42,323 nucleotides of DNA from an uncultured Endozoicomonas sp. (GTDB taxonomy: Bacteria; Pseudomonadota; Gammaproteobacteria; Pseudomonadales; Endozoicomonadaceae), in assembly GCF_947495845.1 (NCBI RefSeq), contig NZ_CANMAO010000035.1, forward strand, positions 1-42,323, in the 5' to 3' direction. Positions within the stretch are counted from its first letter, which is position 1; each line of letters opens with the position of its first letter. Positions 24,152 through 31,970 of the stretch are shown here, piece after piece. The translations under genes were made by a program, and so were the position numbers. Under the pieces are notes generated by a model, which made no database searches, was not told where the DNA came from, and saw nothing but the letters and a program-made list of their open reading frames with translations.

Positions 24152-25192
24152 ATGATGCCCCGTACTTTTCTCCTTCTTTTCAGCCTGTTCTTTTCGGGGG
24201 CGGTATTTGCTGATAACGACTGCAACCAGTCCGACGCTGCCTGCGATAGTAGTGGTAACTCTGCAATCAAGATCAAACGCCTGTTCAATATAGATTTAGG
24301 GAAATGGGGTGGAGAGCAGGTCAGCAGCGGGCAAACAGAAGCTGCCAACGATGGTCGTCTTTTCTGTCTCATTGCCTATACAGAAAACAACCCAAGAGAG
24401 CTTGATGATTTCACCATCAGTCTCACACAAGTCACTCCTCAACCGAGGAGCACAGGATTCACTTTGCGCAATGCCAGCAGTGAAAAAAGCATTCCGGTAA
24501 CACTAACCATCTCAGCAGCACCGGGCGATGCACAGGATGGAAAGATCGTCGGTAAAGATCTTTCTGAGTCGATCACCGTTGAGCAAGCCCCTGATGACAG
24601 CATCTATAGAAACTGCAAAAACAACGAATACATCATCAGTGCCAGTGTCATGAGTGATGACATTCTCAACAATGCGACCAGTGCTCAGTATTTCGGTCGA
24701 TTTATTTTGACCGCTCAGCGAGACACTACTCCTCTTTTAACCGTACAAGTCCCTTTTACAGTATCTATTGAACTGACCCCCATGGTTCAGATATCTGGCC
24801 TTGAGGATATGTCGCTCTCTCATAATGACGGAGAAGATATTCAGGAAGAACAGAAATTCTGTGTTTATGGTCTCGGAACAAAACGCTTTAAAATCCGGGG
24901 TGAAAGTAAGACTGGCTCTGGTGACTTCCGACTGTCCAATGGAAACAGTGATATTCTGTATTCTTTATCCATAGGTTCCGGAAATAGTAACGGTAATGGC
25001 AACCTTATCACGCTGGAAGAAGGCGGTGATTACATCACAAAGCAATCATGGAAAGCGTCAAGTACCCAGCTGTGCGATAACGGCGCCAATGAAAATATGC
25101 GATTACGGATAACCATTAACAACGCAGAGATAAAAGGCAAAGAGGCCGGATTATACAAAGATACGGCATATTTAATCGTAGCCCCTGATTAA
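24152..25192 (+). CDS. Secreted two-domain fimbrial subunit/adhesin 6
   Basis: A 346-residue exported protein. AGGAG lies nine bases before the ATG at 24152, and the signal peptide ends AVFA. The N-terminal part (about 22-220) has Cys in DCNQSDAAC, LFCLIAY and YRNCKNNEY and the strand FGRFILTAQRD, resembling subunit 3. The C-terminal module has VQISGLEDMSLSHND, FCVYGLGTKRFKIRGES, QLCDNGANENMRLRITI and GLYKDTAYLIVAPD. It is the last gene of the locus and is convergent with the intact symporter gene across a hairpin. Confidence 0.7.
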   Translation: MMPRTFLLLFSLFFSGAVFADNDCNQSDAACDSSGNSAIKIKRLFNIDLGKWGGEQVSSGQTEAANDGRLFCLIAYTENNPRELDDFTISLTQVTPQPRSTGFTLRNASSEKSIPVTLTISAAPGDAQDGKIVGKDLSESITVEQAPDDSIYRNCKNNEYIISASVMSDDILNNATSAQYFGRFILTAQRDTTPLLTVQVPFTVSIELTPMVQISGLEDMSLSHNDGEDIQEEQKFCVYGLGTKRFKIRGESKTGSGDFRLSNGNSDILYSLSIGSGNSNGNGNLITLEEGGDYITKQSWKASSTQLCDNGANENMRLRITINNAEIKGKEAGLYKDTAYLIVAPD

Positions 25193-25205
25193 ACACTGTT
25201 GCATC

Positions 25206-25233
25206 TGCTCTGGCAAAGCGACTTGTCAGAGCA
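25206..25233. terminator. Hairpin between adhesin 6 and the symporter gene
   Basis: TGCTCTG (25206-25212) pairs with CAGAGCA (25227-25233) between two convergent genes. No good T-run follows, so it is a weak or Rho-assisted terminator at best. Confidence 0.4.
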
Positions 25234-25241
25234 GCCAGGCC

Positions 25242-26126
25242 TCATGAAGCGACTGTCTTTCCTTGAGAGGCTTTGTCTTTTCTCAATGTCACCATCGTGA
25301 ACAGAGAAGCGGTTACAAACATCAACAAGCTATAAACACTTGGCCCAACAGACATTGGTGCGCTCTCTAGAATAGTCACCGTGACCAACAGAGCTAATGT
25401 GCCGTTCTGCAAACCCACTTCCAGACAAATCGTACGAACCTGCTGGTCATTATCCACCAGCCATTTACCCACCAGATAACCCAACACCATGGTGAGCACA
25501 TTCAACGACAGTGCAGCAATACCCGCTTGAGCCAGATAATCAACAACACTCTCTCCCAGTTCAAACGCAATACTGACAATCATCAAGCCCAGTAACGCTG
25601 CAGAAAATTTGTTGACGTACGGCTCCGCTTTATTCGCAAAATTCTCCCACTGCACACGAATACCCATGCCAATCAAAATAGGAATCACCGAGATCGCCAT
25701 CAATTTAATCCAGGTTTCCAGAACCGGTAATTCAAATTGAGAGTCTGCGCCCGCATAGTGATAAATAGCCCAATTGCCCAACAATGGAATGGTAAAGGTA
25801 GTGACAAACCCGGCAATCACCGTCAGTGAAATTGAAAGACCAACGTCAGCTTTTGCCAGAAGACTGTAGAGGTTAGAGGTGGTTCCGCCAGGGCATAGCG
25901 CCAGAATAAACAAACCAATCGCCACTTCACCGGTTAGCCCGGTAAGGTCAATGATGACAATCGCCACTAAAGGTAGAAGCAACATCTGGCAGACAATCCC
26001 GACCATAAACGCTTTTGGCTGCATGAAAACGCGGGTGAAATCTTTGGAGGTGAGGCTTAGCCCAACGCCGATCATGATGAGAATAAGAGCAACGGGTAGC
26101 CCTATCCCAACGAGTGCCTGATACAT
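25242..26126 (-). CDS. Bile acid:sodium symporter (BASS) family transporter
   Basis: A 294-residue inner-membrane protein with about ten predicted membrane segments, typical of BASS transporters, which move organic anions with sodium. The core has the family's LCPGGTTSNL (about 97-106) and, near the end, LEVGLQNGTLALLV, the conserved crossover helix with the sodium-site residues. Bacterial members often transport pantoate-like or other carboxylates; the substrate here is unknown. The 3' third was copied to 22712-22963. The gene lies just outside the island and was the left neighbour of the tRNA-Thr site before insertion. Confidence 0.88.
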   Translation of the reverse strand: MYQALVGIGLPVALILIMIGVGLSLTSKDFTRVFMQPKAFMVGIVCQMLLLPLVAIVIIDLTGLTGEVAIGLFILALCPGGTTSNLYSLLAKADVGLSISLTVIAGFVTTFTIPLLGNWAIYHYAGADSQFELPVLETWIKLMAISVIPILIGMGIRVQWENFANKAEPYVNKFSAALLGLMIVSIAFELGESVVDYLAQAGIAALSLNVLTMVLGYLVGKWLVDNDQQVRTICLEVGLQNGTLALLVTVTILESAPMSVGPSVYSLLMFVTASLFTMVTLRKDKASQGKTVAS

Positions 26127-26299
26127 GGGTGAAATCCTTGTTCTACTTTGTTATTTTTCTTTGTTTTGTGATTCTGCAGCCTTTCAGCCAATAACACAAT
26201 GGTGAATTTCTTTCAGATAAGGAAGTGAGAAACGGGTAGGAATATTTTTATCGGGAGGGGCATCTGCACTTTGCCGACACCTTTGCTGGATCAAAATGC

Positions 26300-26397
26300 C
26301 AGATAGCAAAAAGCCCGAAGTATTTACTAACACTTCGGGCTTTGCTGTATATGGTGCCGGCACCAAGAGTCGAACTCGGGACCCACTGATTACAAGT
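26300..26397 (-). repeat. Left attachment repeat (truncated tRNA-Thr plus terminator)
   Basis: 98 bp identical to 41102-41199. It holds the 3' half of tRNA-Thr from the anticodon loop onward, the CCA end and its terminator hairpin (26308-26343, GCCCGAAGT arms). It diverges at 26398, where the true tRNA would continue with the 5' half. This is the displaced original 3' end of the tRNA, so the insertion cross-over lies at or to the left of 26397. Confidence 0.93.
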
Positions 26398-26420
26398 TGA
26401 AAGTATTATAGTTTCATATC

Positions 26421-26549
26421 ATTCCGCTAAATTCCACTATACTGCCCAGAACCCTTTAATAACAGGGGGTTTATGATGTTAGACTGTTTTGTATAATTCC
26501 ATTAGCTTCCACATAATTCCAATAGAAAGTGGGCACAAAAGTGGGCACA
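26421..26549. promoter_or_regulatory. Candidate integrase arm-binding repeats, left end
   Basis: Four ATTCCNNTA words (26421, 26431, 26496, 26516) and two direct GTGGGCACA repeats 12 bp apart (26529-26537 and 26541-26549) lie between the left attachment repeat and the integrase gene. The GTGGGCACA pair recurs with the same spacing at the right end (41075-41095), as expected of arm-type integrase sites. Confidence 0.55.
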
Positions 26550-26591
26550 GATTATGAGCAGTCATAACAATAAAAAAAATGGTGTTAATTA

Positions 26592-28003
26592 ATGGCAAAT
26601 ATTTCTGCAAATAATTTAAAGGACATCAATTCAAAACTCAGTGAGCGCATCGGTGGCCGTGGTGATGGGTCATTACTTTTTATCCGGAGAGAGAGTGGAA
26701 CGATAGAAGCATACTATCGTTACAAACATCTGGGCAAAGAGGTCAAAGTTAAGCTGGGGCATTTTCAATCAAATGACGGCTCTCTTTCCAAGGTTCTGGA
26801 TTACTGCCGTGAAAAGTCCCGTGACCTGTCACGCTTGCGTCGCCAGTGTGGCGGTGATCTGAAAGGGTATTTGGAAGACAAAGAACGTAAGCAGGAACAG
26901 CAGAAACTAGAAGAGCAACAACGGCTGGAAATGGAAGCCCGCAAAGGTTCATTTTCTGATCTGATGGAATCTTATGTACTGGATCAGAAAACTCAGGGTC
27001 ATGAAAGTGCCCATCAGTCCCGCCAAGCATTCAGACTCAATGTGCTTGAGGCCTATCCGATGTTTGCGGCTAAAAAGGCTAAGGATGTGACGCCGGACGA
27101 CATTGTCACCATCCTGGCAGCGATCCACCAGCGAGGCTCTGAAGTAGAGTCTGTTCGGGTTCGGGATTGCTTCACGCCTGCTTTAACTTTGGCATCAAGG
27201 GCGACTATGACCCGACACGGATTACCGAAAAGCGTTTCTATATCCAGCATAATCCGGTAACAGCTACCAAGAAAAACACCAAGGCCTCCCAGCCCGGTAA
27301 CCGTGTGTTGAGCCATGAAGAGGTTCGGCTGTTCTGGAACAACATTGACAACACCCATCGCGTCGGTTTCGTTATGGCCTGTGCGATCCGCTTTATGCTG
27401 GCCACCGCAGGGCAGAGGCCAAAACAGTTGCTCCGGGCAACCTGGGAGGACTACGACTTTCAGCGAAACTGCGTTACCCTGATAGACCGGAAGGGACGAC
27501 AGGGAACGGCAAAGATACATGTGGTACCACTAACCGGCAGGGCAATGGCGATCCTTCGAGCGGTGAGAGAAGTCTCCGCTTCATACCCCTGGCCGTTTTG
27601 TTCGGGAGTGAAAGGCCGTAGTGGAGCCAATAAGGGCGAACTGTTGCCACTTACATTGGAATCTCTGAAGAACGGTTTTATACGCTATAACAAGGCACTG
27701 GCTGAACGAGCCTCCGCTGAGGGAAAACCGGCACCAGAACCTTTCACGGCCAGGGATATTCGCCGTACGGTTAAAAACCTGATGATTGATGCCGGCATCA
27801 ACCGGGAACAAAGAAATCTGCTTCAGTCCCACGCACAGAACGGTGTGGACGTGAAGCATTACGACCGGCATGAGCACCTGCCAGAGAAGCGGGAAAGCAT
27901 CCGCAGATACGATGCCCTGCTGGATAAAATCCTGAAAGGGGAAGAGATCACCCTGGTGAATATGGATACCTACCGCCAACAGAAAGAACTCAGTTTTTCA
28001 TAA
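26592..28003 (+). pseudogene. int: Tyrosine-type integrase, frameshifted
   Basis: The gene for the island's recombinase is broken into two frames. The first (26592-27260) encodes the N-terminal arm-binding and core-binding parts (KVKLGHFQSNDG, then SFSDLMESYVLDQKTQGHE). The second, from about 27167, encodes the catalytic domain: TAGQRPKQLLRATWEDYD with the first Arg, ARDIRRTVKNLM in place of the HxxR box (as in this integrase subgroup), LLQSHAQNG and the nucleophile in HYDRHEHLPEKR. One missing base near 27163-27169 restores the frame: GGGATTTGC would give VRDLLHACF. Repaired length is about 470 residues, normal for island integrases. It could be true inactivation or a homopolymer sequencing error. 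Confidence 0.88.
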
Positions 28004-28024
28004 CCAACTTAAGGGAACACTGGT

Positions 28025-28219
28025 ATGAAACCAGACAGCAACCCCCAGTACATCACCGACGATCAGGGCAACCGGGTATCTGTCGTCTTACCAGTGGACG
28101 ACTACCAGGAACTACTGGATGACCTTGAAGACCTGGCCGCCATTGCCGAGCGCCGGGATGAAGAGTCCGTTTCCCACGACGATGTACTTAAGCACCTGAA
28201 GGCCAGCGGCAAGCTATGA
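28025..28219 (+). CDS. Antitoxin, Phd/RelB-like
   Basis: A 64-residue acidic protein beginning with QYITDDQGNRVSVVLPVDDY, the N-terminal DNA-binding strand-helix pattern of Phd/YefM-type antitoxins, followed by an acidic helix (DDLEDLAAIAERRDEE) that would wrap the toxin. Its stop overlaps the toxin start (ATGA), the usual coupling in type II systems. It probably represses its own promoter with the toxin. It lies 21 bp after the integrase gene and may help keep the island. Confidence 0.85.
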   Translation: MKPDSNPQYITDDQGNRVSVVLPVDDYQELLDDLEDLAAIAERRDEESVSHDDVLKHLKASGKL

Positions 28220-28476
28220 GCCGTTATACGTTGCACTGGAAGCGTTCCGCCCTGAAGGAGCTGGAGAAGTTGCCCAGAGCCACGGTGAGCAAACTGATGG
28301 CACTGGCGGAGTCGTTGATGGATGAGCCGTTTCCCGATGGCTGTCGCAAACTGTCCGGTGCAGAACATACATGGCGAGTCAGAACAGGCAACTACCGTCT
28401 GGTGTACCAGATAGACAACGGACAGCTAATTATCGAAGTGATCAAAGTCGGTCACCGTAAGGCGGTTTACCGCTGA
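28216..28476 (+). CDS. RelE/ParE-superfamily toxin
   Basis: An 86-residue basic protein of the RelE superfamily. It has the N-terminal helix pair (WKRSALKELEKLP), the KLSGAEHTWRVRTGNYRLVYQID strands (conserved Arg in GNYRLVY) and the C-terminal VIKVGHRKAVYR. RelE proteins of this form cut mRNA in the ribosomal A site, while the fold-related ParE poisons gyrase; the R/H/Y-rich end favours RelE. Translation is coupled to the antitoxin by a 4-bp overlap. Confidence 0.88.
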   Translation: MSRYTLHWKRSALKELEKLPRATVSKLMALAESLMDEPFPDGCRKLSGAEHTWRVRTGNYRLVYQIDNGQLIIEVIKVGHRKAVYR

Positions 28477-28567
28477 TTTTTTCTTTGGCCAGTATAGGGT
28501 TTTACCCGAAATGACAGGTTTCCGGCTGTTTGTACTGGGTGTTTTAAACGGGTGGAGCAGTTGAAAG

Positions 28568-29152
28568 GTGAGTAATAGATTAAAAGACTGGCTGCTTTGT
28601 AAGGAGTATTCGTTAGACGAAGTAACAAAGCTATTAATCGGTTGTGACCCTTACGAAAGTTTATTTGACCCCTTATTAGATGTTGAAGATTACAACTACT
28701 TAGAAGCCAAAATGGCTCTGTATGAGAGGTTGATCCTAGAAGAAGCTGAGGCTGGGCGTTTAGGAAAAAAAGTACTGTCGAAAGAGCATCCAGATGAAGG
28801 CTGTTTTTCATTTGGGCAAGAAGAAATCATCGAATGGGCAACCAATTCGGGGTTGGAATTTCCTTATGGGTTCTCTCATGAGCCCACTCAAAAATCTAAA
28901 ACAAATAGTCCATTGGATGAGCTCCTAGACCCAAACAATCCATATCTTAGTGACAAACTACGAGTCATTATTGATGTTTGGTTGGAGCTCGTCGAAAAAG
29001 GGACTCAAGGACAAACACCAAAACAAGCAGCCGAACGAATAATAAAGGATAAATACCCAGCAACAACCGATGTAAAGGAGCTTGTGAAGGTCATCAATTG
29101 GTATCCACAAGGACGAAAAGATTTCCCTCCATTAAAAGAATACAAAAAATAA
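28568..29152 (+). CDS. Hypothetical island protein (194 aa)
   Basis: An unrecognised, acidic, soluble protein starting with GTG at 28568 (GGAG about ten bases ahead). It has no signal peptide or membrane segment. It begins SNRLKDWLLCKEYSLDEVTKLLIG, has a central Glu-rich helix, a Pro/Asp-rich linker and a C-terminal helical part ending in NWYPQGRKDFPPLKEYKK. It is more AT-rich than its neighbours, suggesting separate acquisition. Similar opening segments occur in phage and island proteins annotated only as hypothetical; I assign no function. Confidence 0.65.
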   Translation: MSNRLKDWLLCKEYSLDEVTKLLIGCDPYESLFDPLLDVEDYNYLEAKMALYERLILEEAEAGRLGKKVLSKEHPDEGCFSFGQEEIIEWATNSGLEFPYGFSHEPTQKSKTNSPLDELLDPNNPYLSDKLRVIIDVWLELVEKGTQGQTPKQAAERIIKDKYPATTDVKELVKVINWYPQGRKDFPPLKEYKK

Positions 29153-29203
29153 TTTCAACTAACTATAAATCATTTTTAGCCTTGATAAACAGATAGTTAG
29201 AGC

Positions 29204-29243
29204 TACCTACCCCCAGGTAAAACCAGCTACCTATACCACGGTA
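29204..29243. promoter_or_regulatory. Tandem 16-bp dyads upstream of the AlpA-like gene
   Basis: Two TACC-N8-GGTA dyads (29204-29219 and 29228-29243), each preceded by AGC, are 24 bp apart centre to centre, about 80 bp before the regulator start. They look like paired operators, probably for the AlpA-like protein. Confidence 0.5.
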
Positions 29244-29319
29244 GTATATCTTTTTTAGGTTTTATGGTGGTTATAAGCTACTCCCATGCAGTTCCATAAA
29301 CTACACGGGAGTCAGGGAT

Positions 29320-29634
29320 ATGACCACCAGCAACACCCCTTTCATAAAAAGCAAAACCTGCCCGGTTACTGCTGCTGACCAGACATCTGTCGTCAGCCAA
29401 AGCAGTGACGCCAGCACACCTCTACCAATGCCTGAACCGCAAAAAATTCTGCCGCAGGGTGTCATCTACCTCACCAACCAGCAAGTGCGTGAACGCTACC
29501 AGATCGGAAATACCACGCTGTACCGCTGGATAAATGATGAACAGACCAACTTCCCGAAACAACACCAGTTAGGGCCGCGCTGCGTCCGCTGGCGGCAATC
29601 GGACCTGGAAGCTTGGGAGTCACAGCGGGTCTGA
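29320..29634 (+). CDS. AlpA-like excisionase/regulator
   Basis: A 104-residue DNA-binding protein. The first ~45 residues are low-complexity (Ser/Thr/Pro-rich). The rest is the AlpA/MerR-type winged helix: GVIYLTNQQVRERYQIGNTTLYRWINDEQTNFPKQHQLGPRCVRWRQSDLEAWE. This family includes P4/CP4-57 AlpA, which controls integrase expression and excision. The RWRQSDLEAW ending is the family hallmark. It probably binds the tandem dyads just upstream and regulates excision or the following replication genes. Confidence 0.85.
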   Translation: MTTSNTPFIKSKTCPVTAADQTSVVSQSSDASTPLPMPEPQKILPQGVIYLTNQQVRERYQIGNTTLYRWINDEQTNFPKQHQLGPRCVRWRQSDLEAWESQRV

Positions 29635-29744
29635 TGGGGCACCGTCATCTACAGCTCAAAACTGAGCCGTCAATCTGCTGAAACTGAACCACTAAAAAAA
29701 CGGGTTCAGTTTGATGAAGCCCACCGGATGGAGTTCGTTGACCG

Positions 29745-30092
29745 ATGAAAAAACTCCCCCCATACGGCAGGCAACTATTTGTCTCGCCACAAACCCGAAT
29801 TCTTATGCTGTATGTCGGCACCCCACATTGCAGGCAGGCTGCGAAGCATGACCAGTCACTGGGCCAGTTTCATCATCTGGTGTTGCCCGAGATCAAGGAC
29901 GCCGAACAGTACCGGTGGCCAGTTAAAGACTGCGTTATCACCGCCATCGACTTTGGAGGTTCAGAACATCCAGAAGTAGAACACCTGATCGCAGTGCTTG
30001 CTGAGGCTGGAGCCGCCGAGGTGAGTGTAAGGCAGATACATACCAACCAAATCACCGTTTACGACCGGGAAGAACAAGAGTCAGCCGCATGA
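29745..30092 (+). CDS. Hypothetical island protein (115 aa)
   Basis: A small soluble protein, with GGAG ahead of its ATG, whose last codons overlap the start of the DUF3987 gene (ATGA at 30089), so the two are translationally coupled. It has an alternating strand/helix look (TRILMLYVGTPHC, then DCVITAIDFGG) and no recognised motif. I would guess an accessory to the downstream replication-type protein only from the coupling. Confidence 0.6.
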   Translation: MKKLPPYGRQLFVSPQTRILMLYVGTPHCRQAAKHDQSLGQFHHLVLPEIKDAEQYRWPVKDCVITAIDFGGSEHPEVEHLIAVLAEAGAAEVSVRQIHTNQITVYDREEQESAA

Positions 30093-31666
30093 AAAAAGTG
30101 AAGACGACCACCTACACCCCACCGGTGGATGAAACCCTCAGTCAAAAGCCCCGTCCGGTTTATATGGACGGTGCCATTTACAAAGAACACTTCAATGCCA
30201 ATGGCACAGAACGAAATAAGCAGGCCAATAAACAAGCGATGTCTCAAAGGAATGAGCTCAATAAGGCTGCACCTGCAAAAACAAACAATCACCCTGACAA
30301 CGCACCTGATATAAAACCCGCTGCTTACACTCAACCCCATGACGCCGACAATGAGGATCACTTCAACACACCACCCACAGTCCCTGACAACGCCTTCCCT
30401 CCATGCCTTCAGTCTGCGGTGGGTATAGCCTGCCATGGTACAGAAGCCCACCCAATGGCCGTAGCACTTCACTATGTCGTCTACTTTGCAGCCAATATTG
30501 GTCAGCAGCGCTATATCCGAATTGGCAATGAAAAGCACAATCTCAATTTCTACGGACTGCTGGTGGGAAAAACCGGCAAGGTGAAAGGAACCGCTGAATC
30601 TCAGGCCCGTTTCATTGAACAACTGGCGACTGCCGATCTCGTGACCAGATACAGCTATAAACCACCCCGCAAACTATCTGGCCTATCATCCGGAGAAGGA
30701 TTAATCGAAGCCATTAAAGACCCCGGTGATGAGGAAGATGACAAGGCATGGGTTGATAAACGGCTACTGATCACCGAATCAGAATACGCCAACGTGCTGA
30801 CTCAGGATCAGCGGGGCGGCAACACACTGTCGGTGATACTCAGGGATGCTTACGATGGCAAAACCCTGTCCAACCTCACCGTCACCTCCCGAGTAGCCAC
30901 CAGCCCCCATATCAGCATTATTGGTCACATCACTCCCGGCGAACTCCTTGGCCACAAATCCTTTTTGTCGCAATCCGTTAATGGCGCCCTAAACCGAAAC
31001 CTGATCTTTTTTGCCCGTCGTGAACAGACGACCCCGACACCTAGACAATACACGCCTGAAGAAGCGGAAAGTCTTTCACAGTGGTTTGCCGAAAGTATTT
31101 ATCGAGCCCGGGATCAAAGTAACTCCGATAACTATCAGGTCAAACTAAAAAACAGAGAAATGGTGATGTCTGACCCTGCTAAAGACGTTATTACAAAAGA
31201 GTACCACCGCAGAGAAGCGGAACAGGATGCTATGCCTGAACTACTAGCTAACCTAGTGTCACGTCACCGGGTCTTTGTCTGGCGACTGTCGGCTATTTTG
31301 GCATTGATGGATGGCACTGATACCGTTGCGGCAGAACACGTTCAGCAGGCTTATCGCTGGCTGGATTACTCTCTGGACAGCATCCGCTATCTGCTGGGTA
31401 CAGCAAGGCAGGAAGCGGAGCAGGAGGAGGTTATGAGCCTGGCCGATACCATCTACGATTTCCTGCTGAGCTATAACAACGGTGAGGGTGCATCCAGCAC
31501 AGATATCAGCCGCATTCTGTTCAGCGGTAACAAAAAGGCTAAAGACATTGCTCCGGCTCTAAAGGCACTTATCGACTCCACTCCACCCAGAGTGGAACAA
31601 TTTCAGCCAGAGAAAAAAGGTCGTGGGAAGAAGAAAACCATCTTCAAACCCATTACAACGAAATAA
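30089..31666 (+). CDS. DUF3987 / YfjI-like replication-type protein
   Basis: A 525-residue protein of the DUF3987 family, found in P4-like islands (E. coli CP4-57 YfjI) and thought to be a primase/helicase-associated ATPase. After a disordered N-terminus (about 1-95) the core has YGLLVGKTGKVKGTA, a variant of a phosphate-binding loop without the usual GKS/T end. Then come SGLSSGEGLIEAIKD, KRLLITESEYANVL, GGNTLSVILRDAYDGK, and HISIIGHITPGELL with NGALNRNL, all family motifs. A winged-helix-like tail and a Lys-rich end follow. The unusual P-loop leaves ATPase activity uncertain. An iteron-like array directly downstream supports a replication role. Confidence 0.82.
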   Translation: MKKVKTTTYTPPVDETLSQKPRPVYMDGAIYKEHFNANGTERNKQANKQAMSQRNELNKAAPAKTNNHPDNAPDIKPAAYTQPHDADNEDHFNTPPTVPDNAFPPCLQSAVGIACHGTEAHPMAVALHYVVYFAANIGQQRYIRIGNEKHNLNFYGLLVGKTGKVKGTAESQARFIEQLATADLVTRYSYKPPRKLSGLSSGEGLIEAIKDPGDEEDDKAWVDKRLLITESEYANVLTQDQRGGNTLSVILRDAYDGKTLSNLTVTSRVATSPHISIIGHITPGELLGHKSFLSQSVNGALNRNLIFFARREQTTPTPRQYTPEEAESLSQWFAESIYRARDQSNSDNYQVKLKNREMVMSDPAKDVITKEYHRREAEQDAMPELLANLVSRHRVFVWRLSAILALMDGTDTVAAEHVQQAYRWLDYSLDSIRYLLGTARQEAEQEEVMSLADTIYDFLLSYNNGEGASSTDISRILFSGNKKAKDIAPALKALIDSTPPRVEQFQPEKKGRGKKKTIFKPITTK

Positions 31667-31671
31667 AAGAA

Positions 31672-31889
31672 TTTACGAAAGTTTTCTACAGCCCACGAAC
31701 CACGGGAGCTATAAATTACGTAGCCGATTACGAAGATAAAACGGTTTACGCAGTAAATCATTCACTATGAAAAAATGACCTGCGCTGAATTAATTCGTGA
31801 CATTTATTAATTCGTAACCGGAATACGAATTAGATAATCCAGTCATCATGCCGCCTGTGTGCATAAGTTCGTAAATTCGTTATTTTCGT
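31672..31889. repeat. Iteron-like TTCGTAA/TTACGAA cluster
   Basis: About nine copies of a TTCGTAA-like word occur in both orientations: TTTACGAA, ATTACGTA, ATTACGAA, TTTACGCA, AATTCGTGA, AATTCGTAA, ATACGAATT, AGTTCGTAAATTCGTTA. They lie in an AT-rich 220-bp gap right after the DUF3987 gene. This is a candidate replication origin or regulator-binding array. No gene is seen in 31667-31970. Confidence 0.5.
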
Positions 31890-31970
31890 CAACAGCGCCA
31901 GTCACACCTATTTACCCTTTCGCCGATTATGCGACAATGACCAAATTATGCTGTGACCGGATGCACCGCC

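Larger units (their letters stand above)
26127..26591. other. Gap between symporter and integrase: left island boundary
   Basis: No gene seen. Bases 26127-26299 are plain chromosome. The rest is the left attachment repeat (26300-26397) and repeated short motifs (26421-26549), described separately. Confidence 0.6.

Noticed and set aside
28025-28476. Toxin-antitoxin pair as a novel system
   Set aside because: Clear RelB/Phd and RelE patterns with normal overlap; ordinary island cargo.
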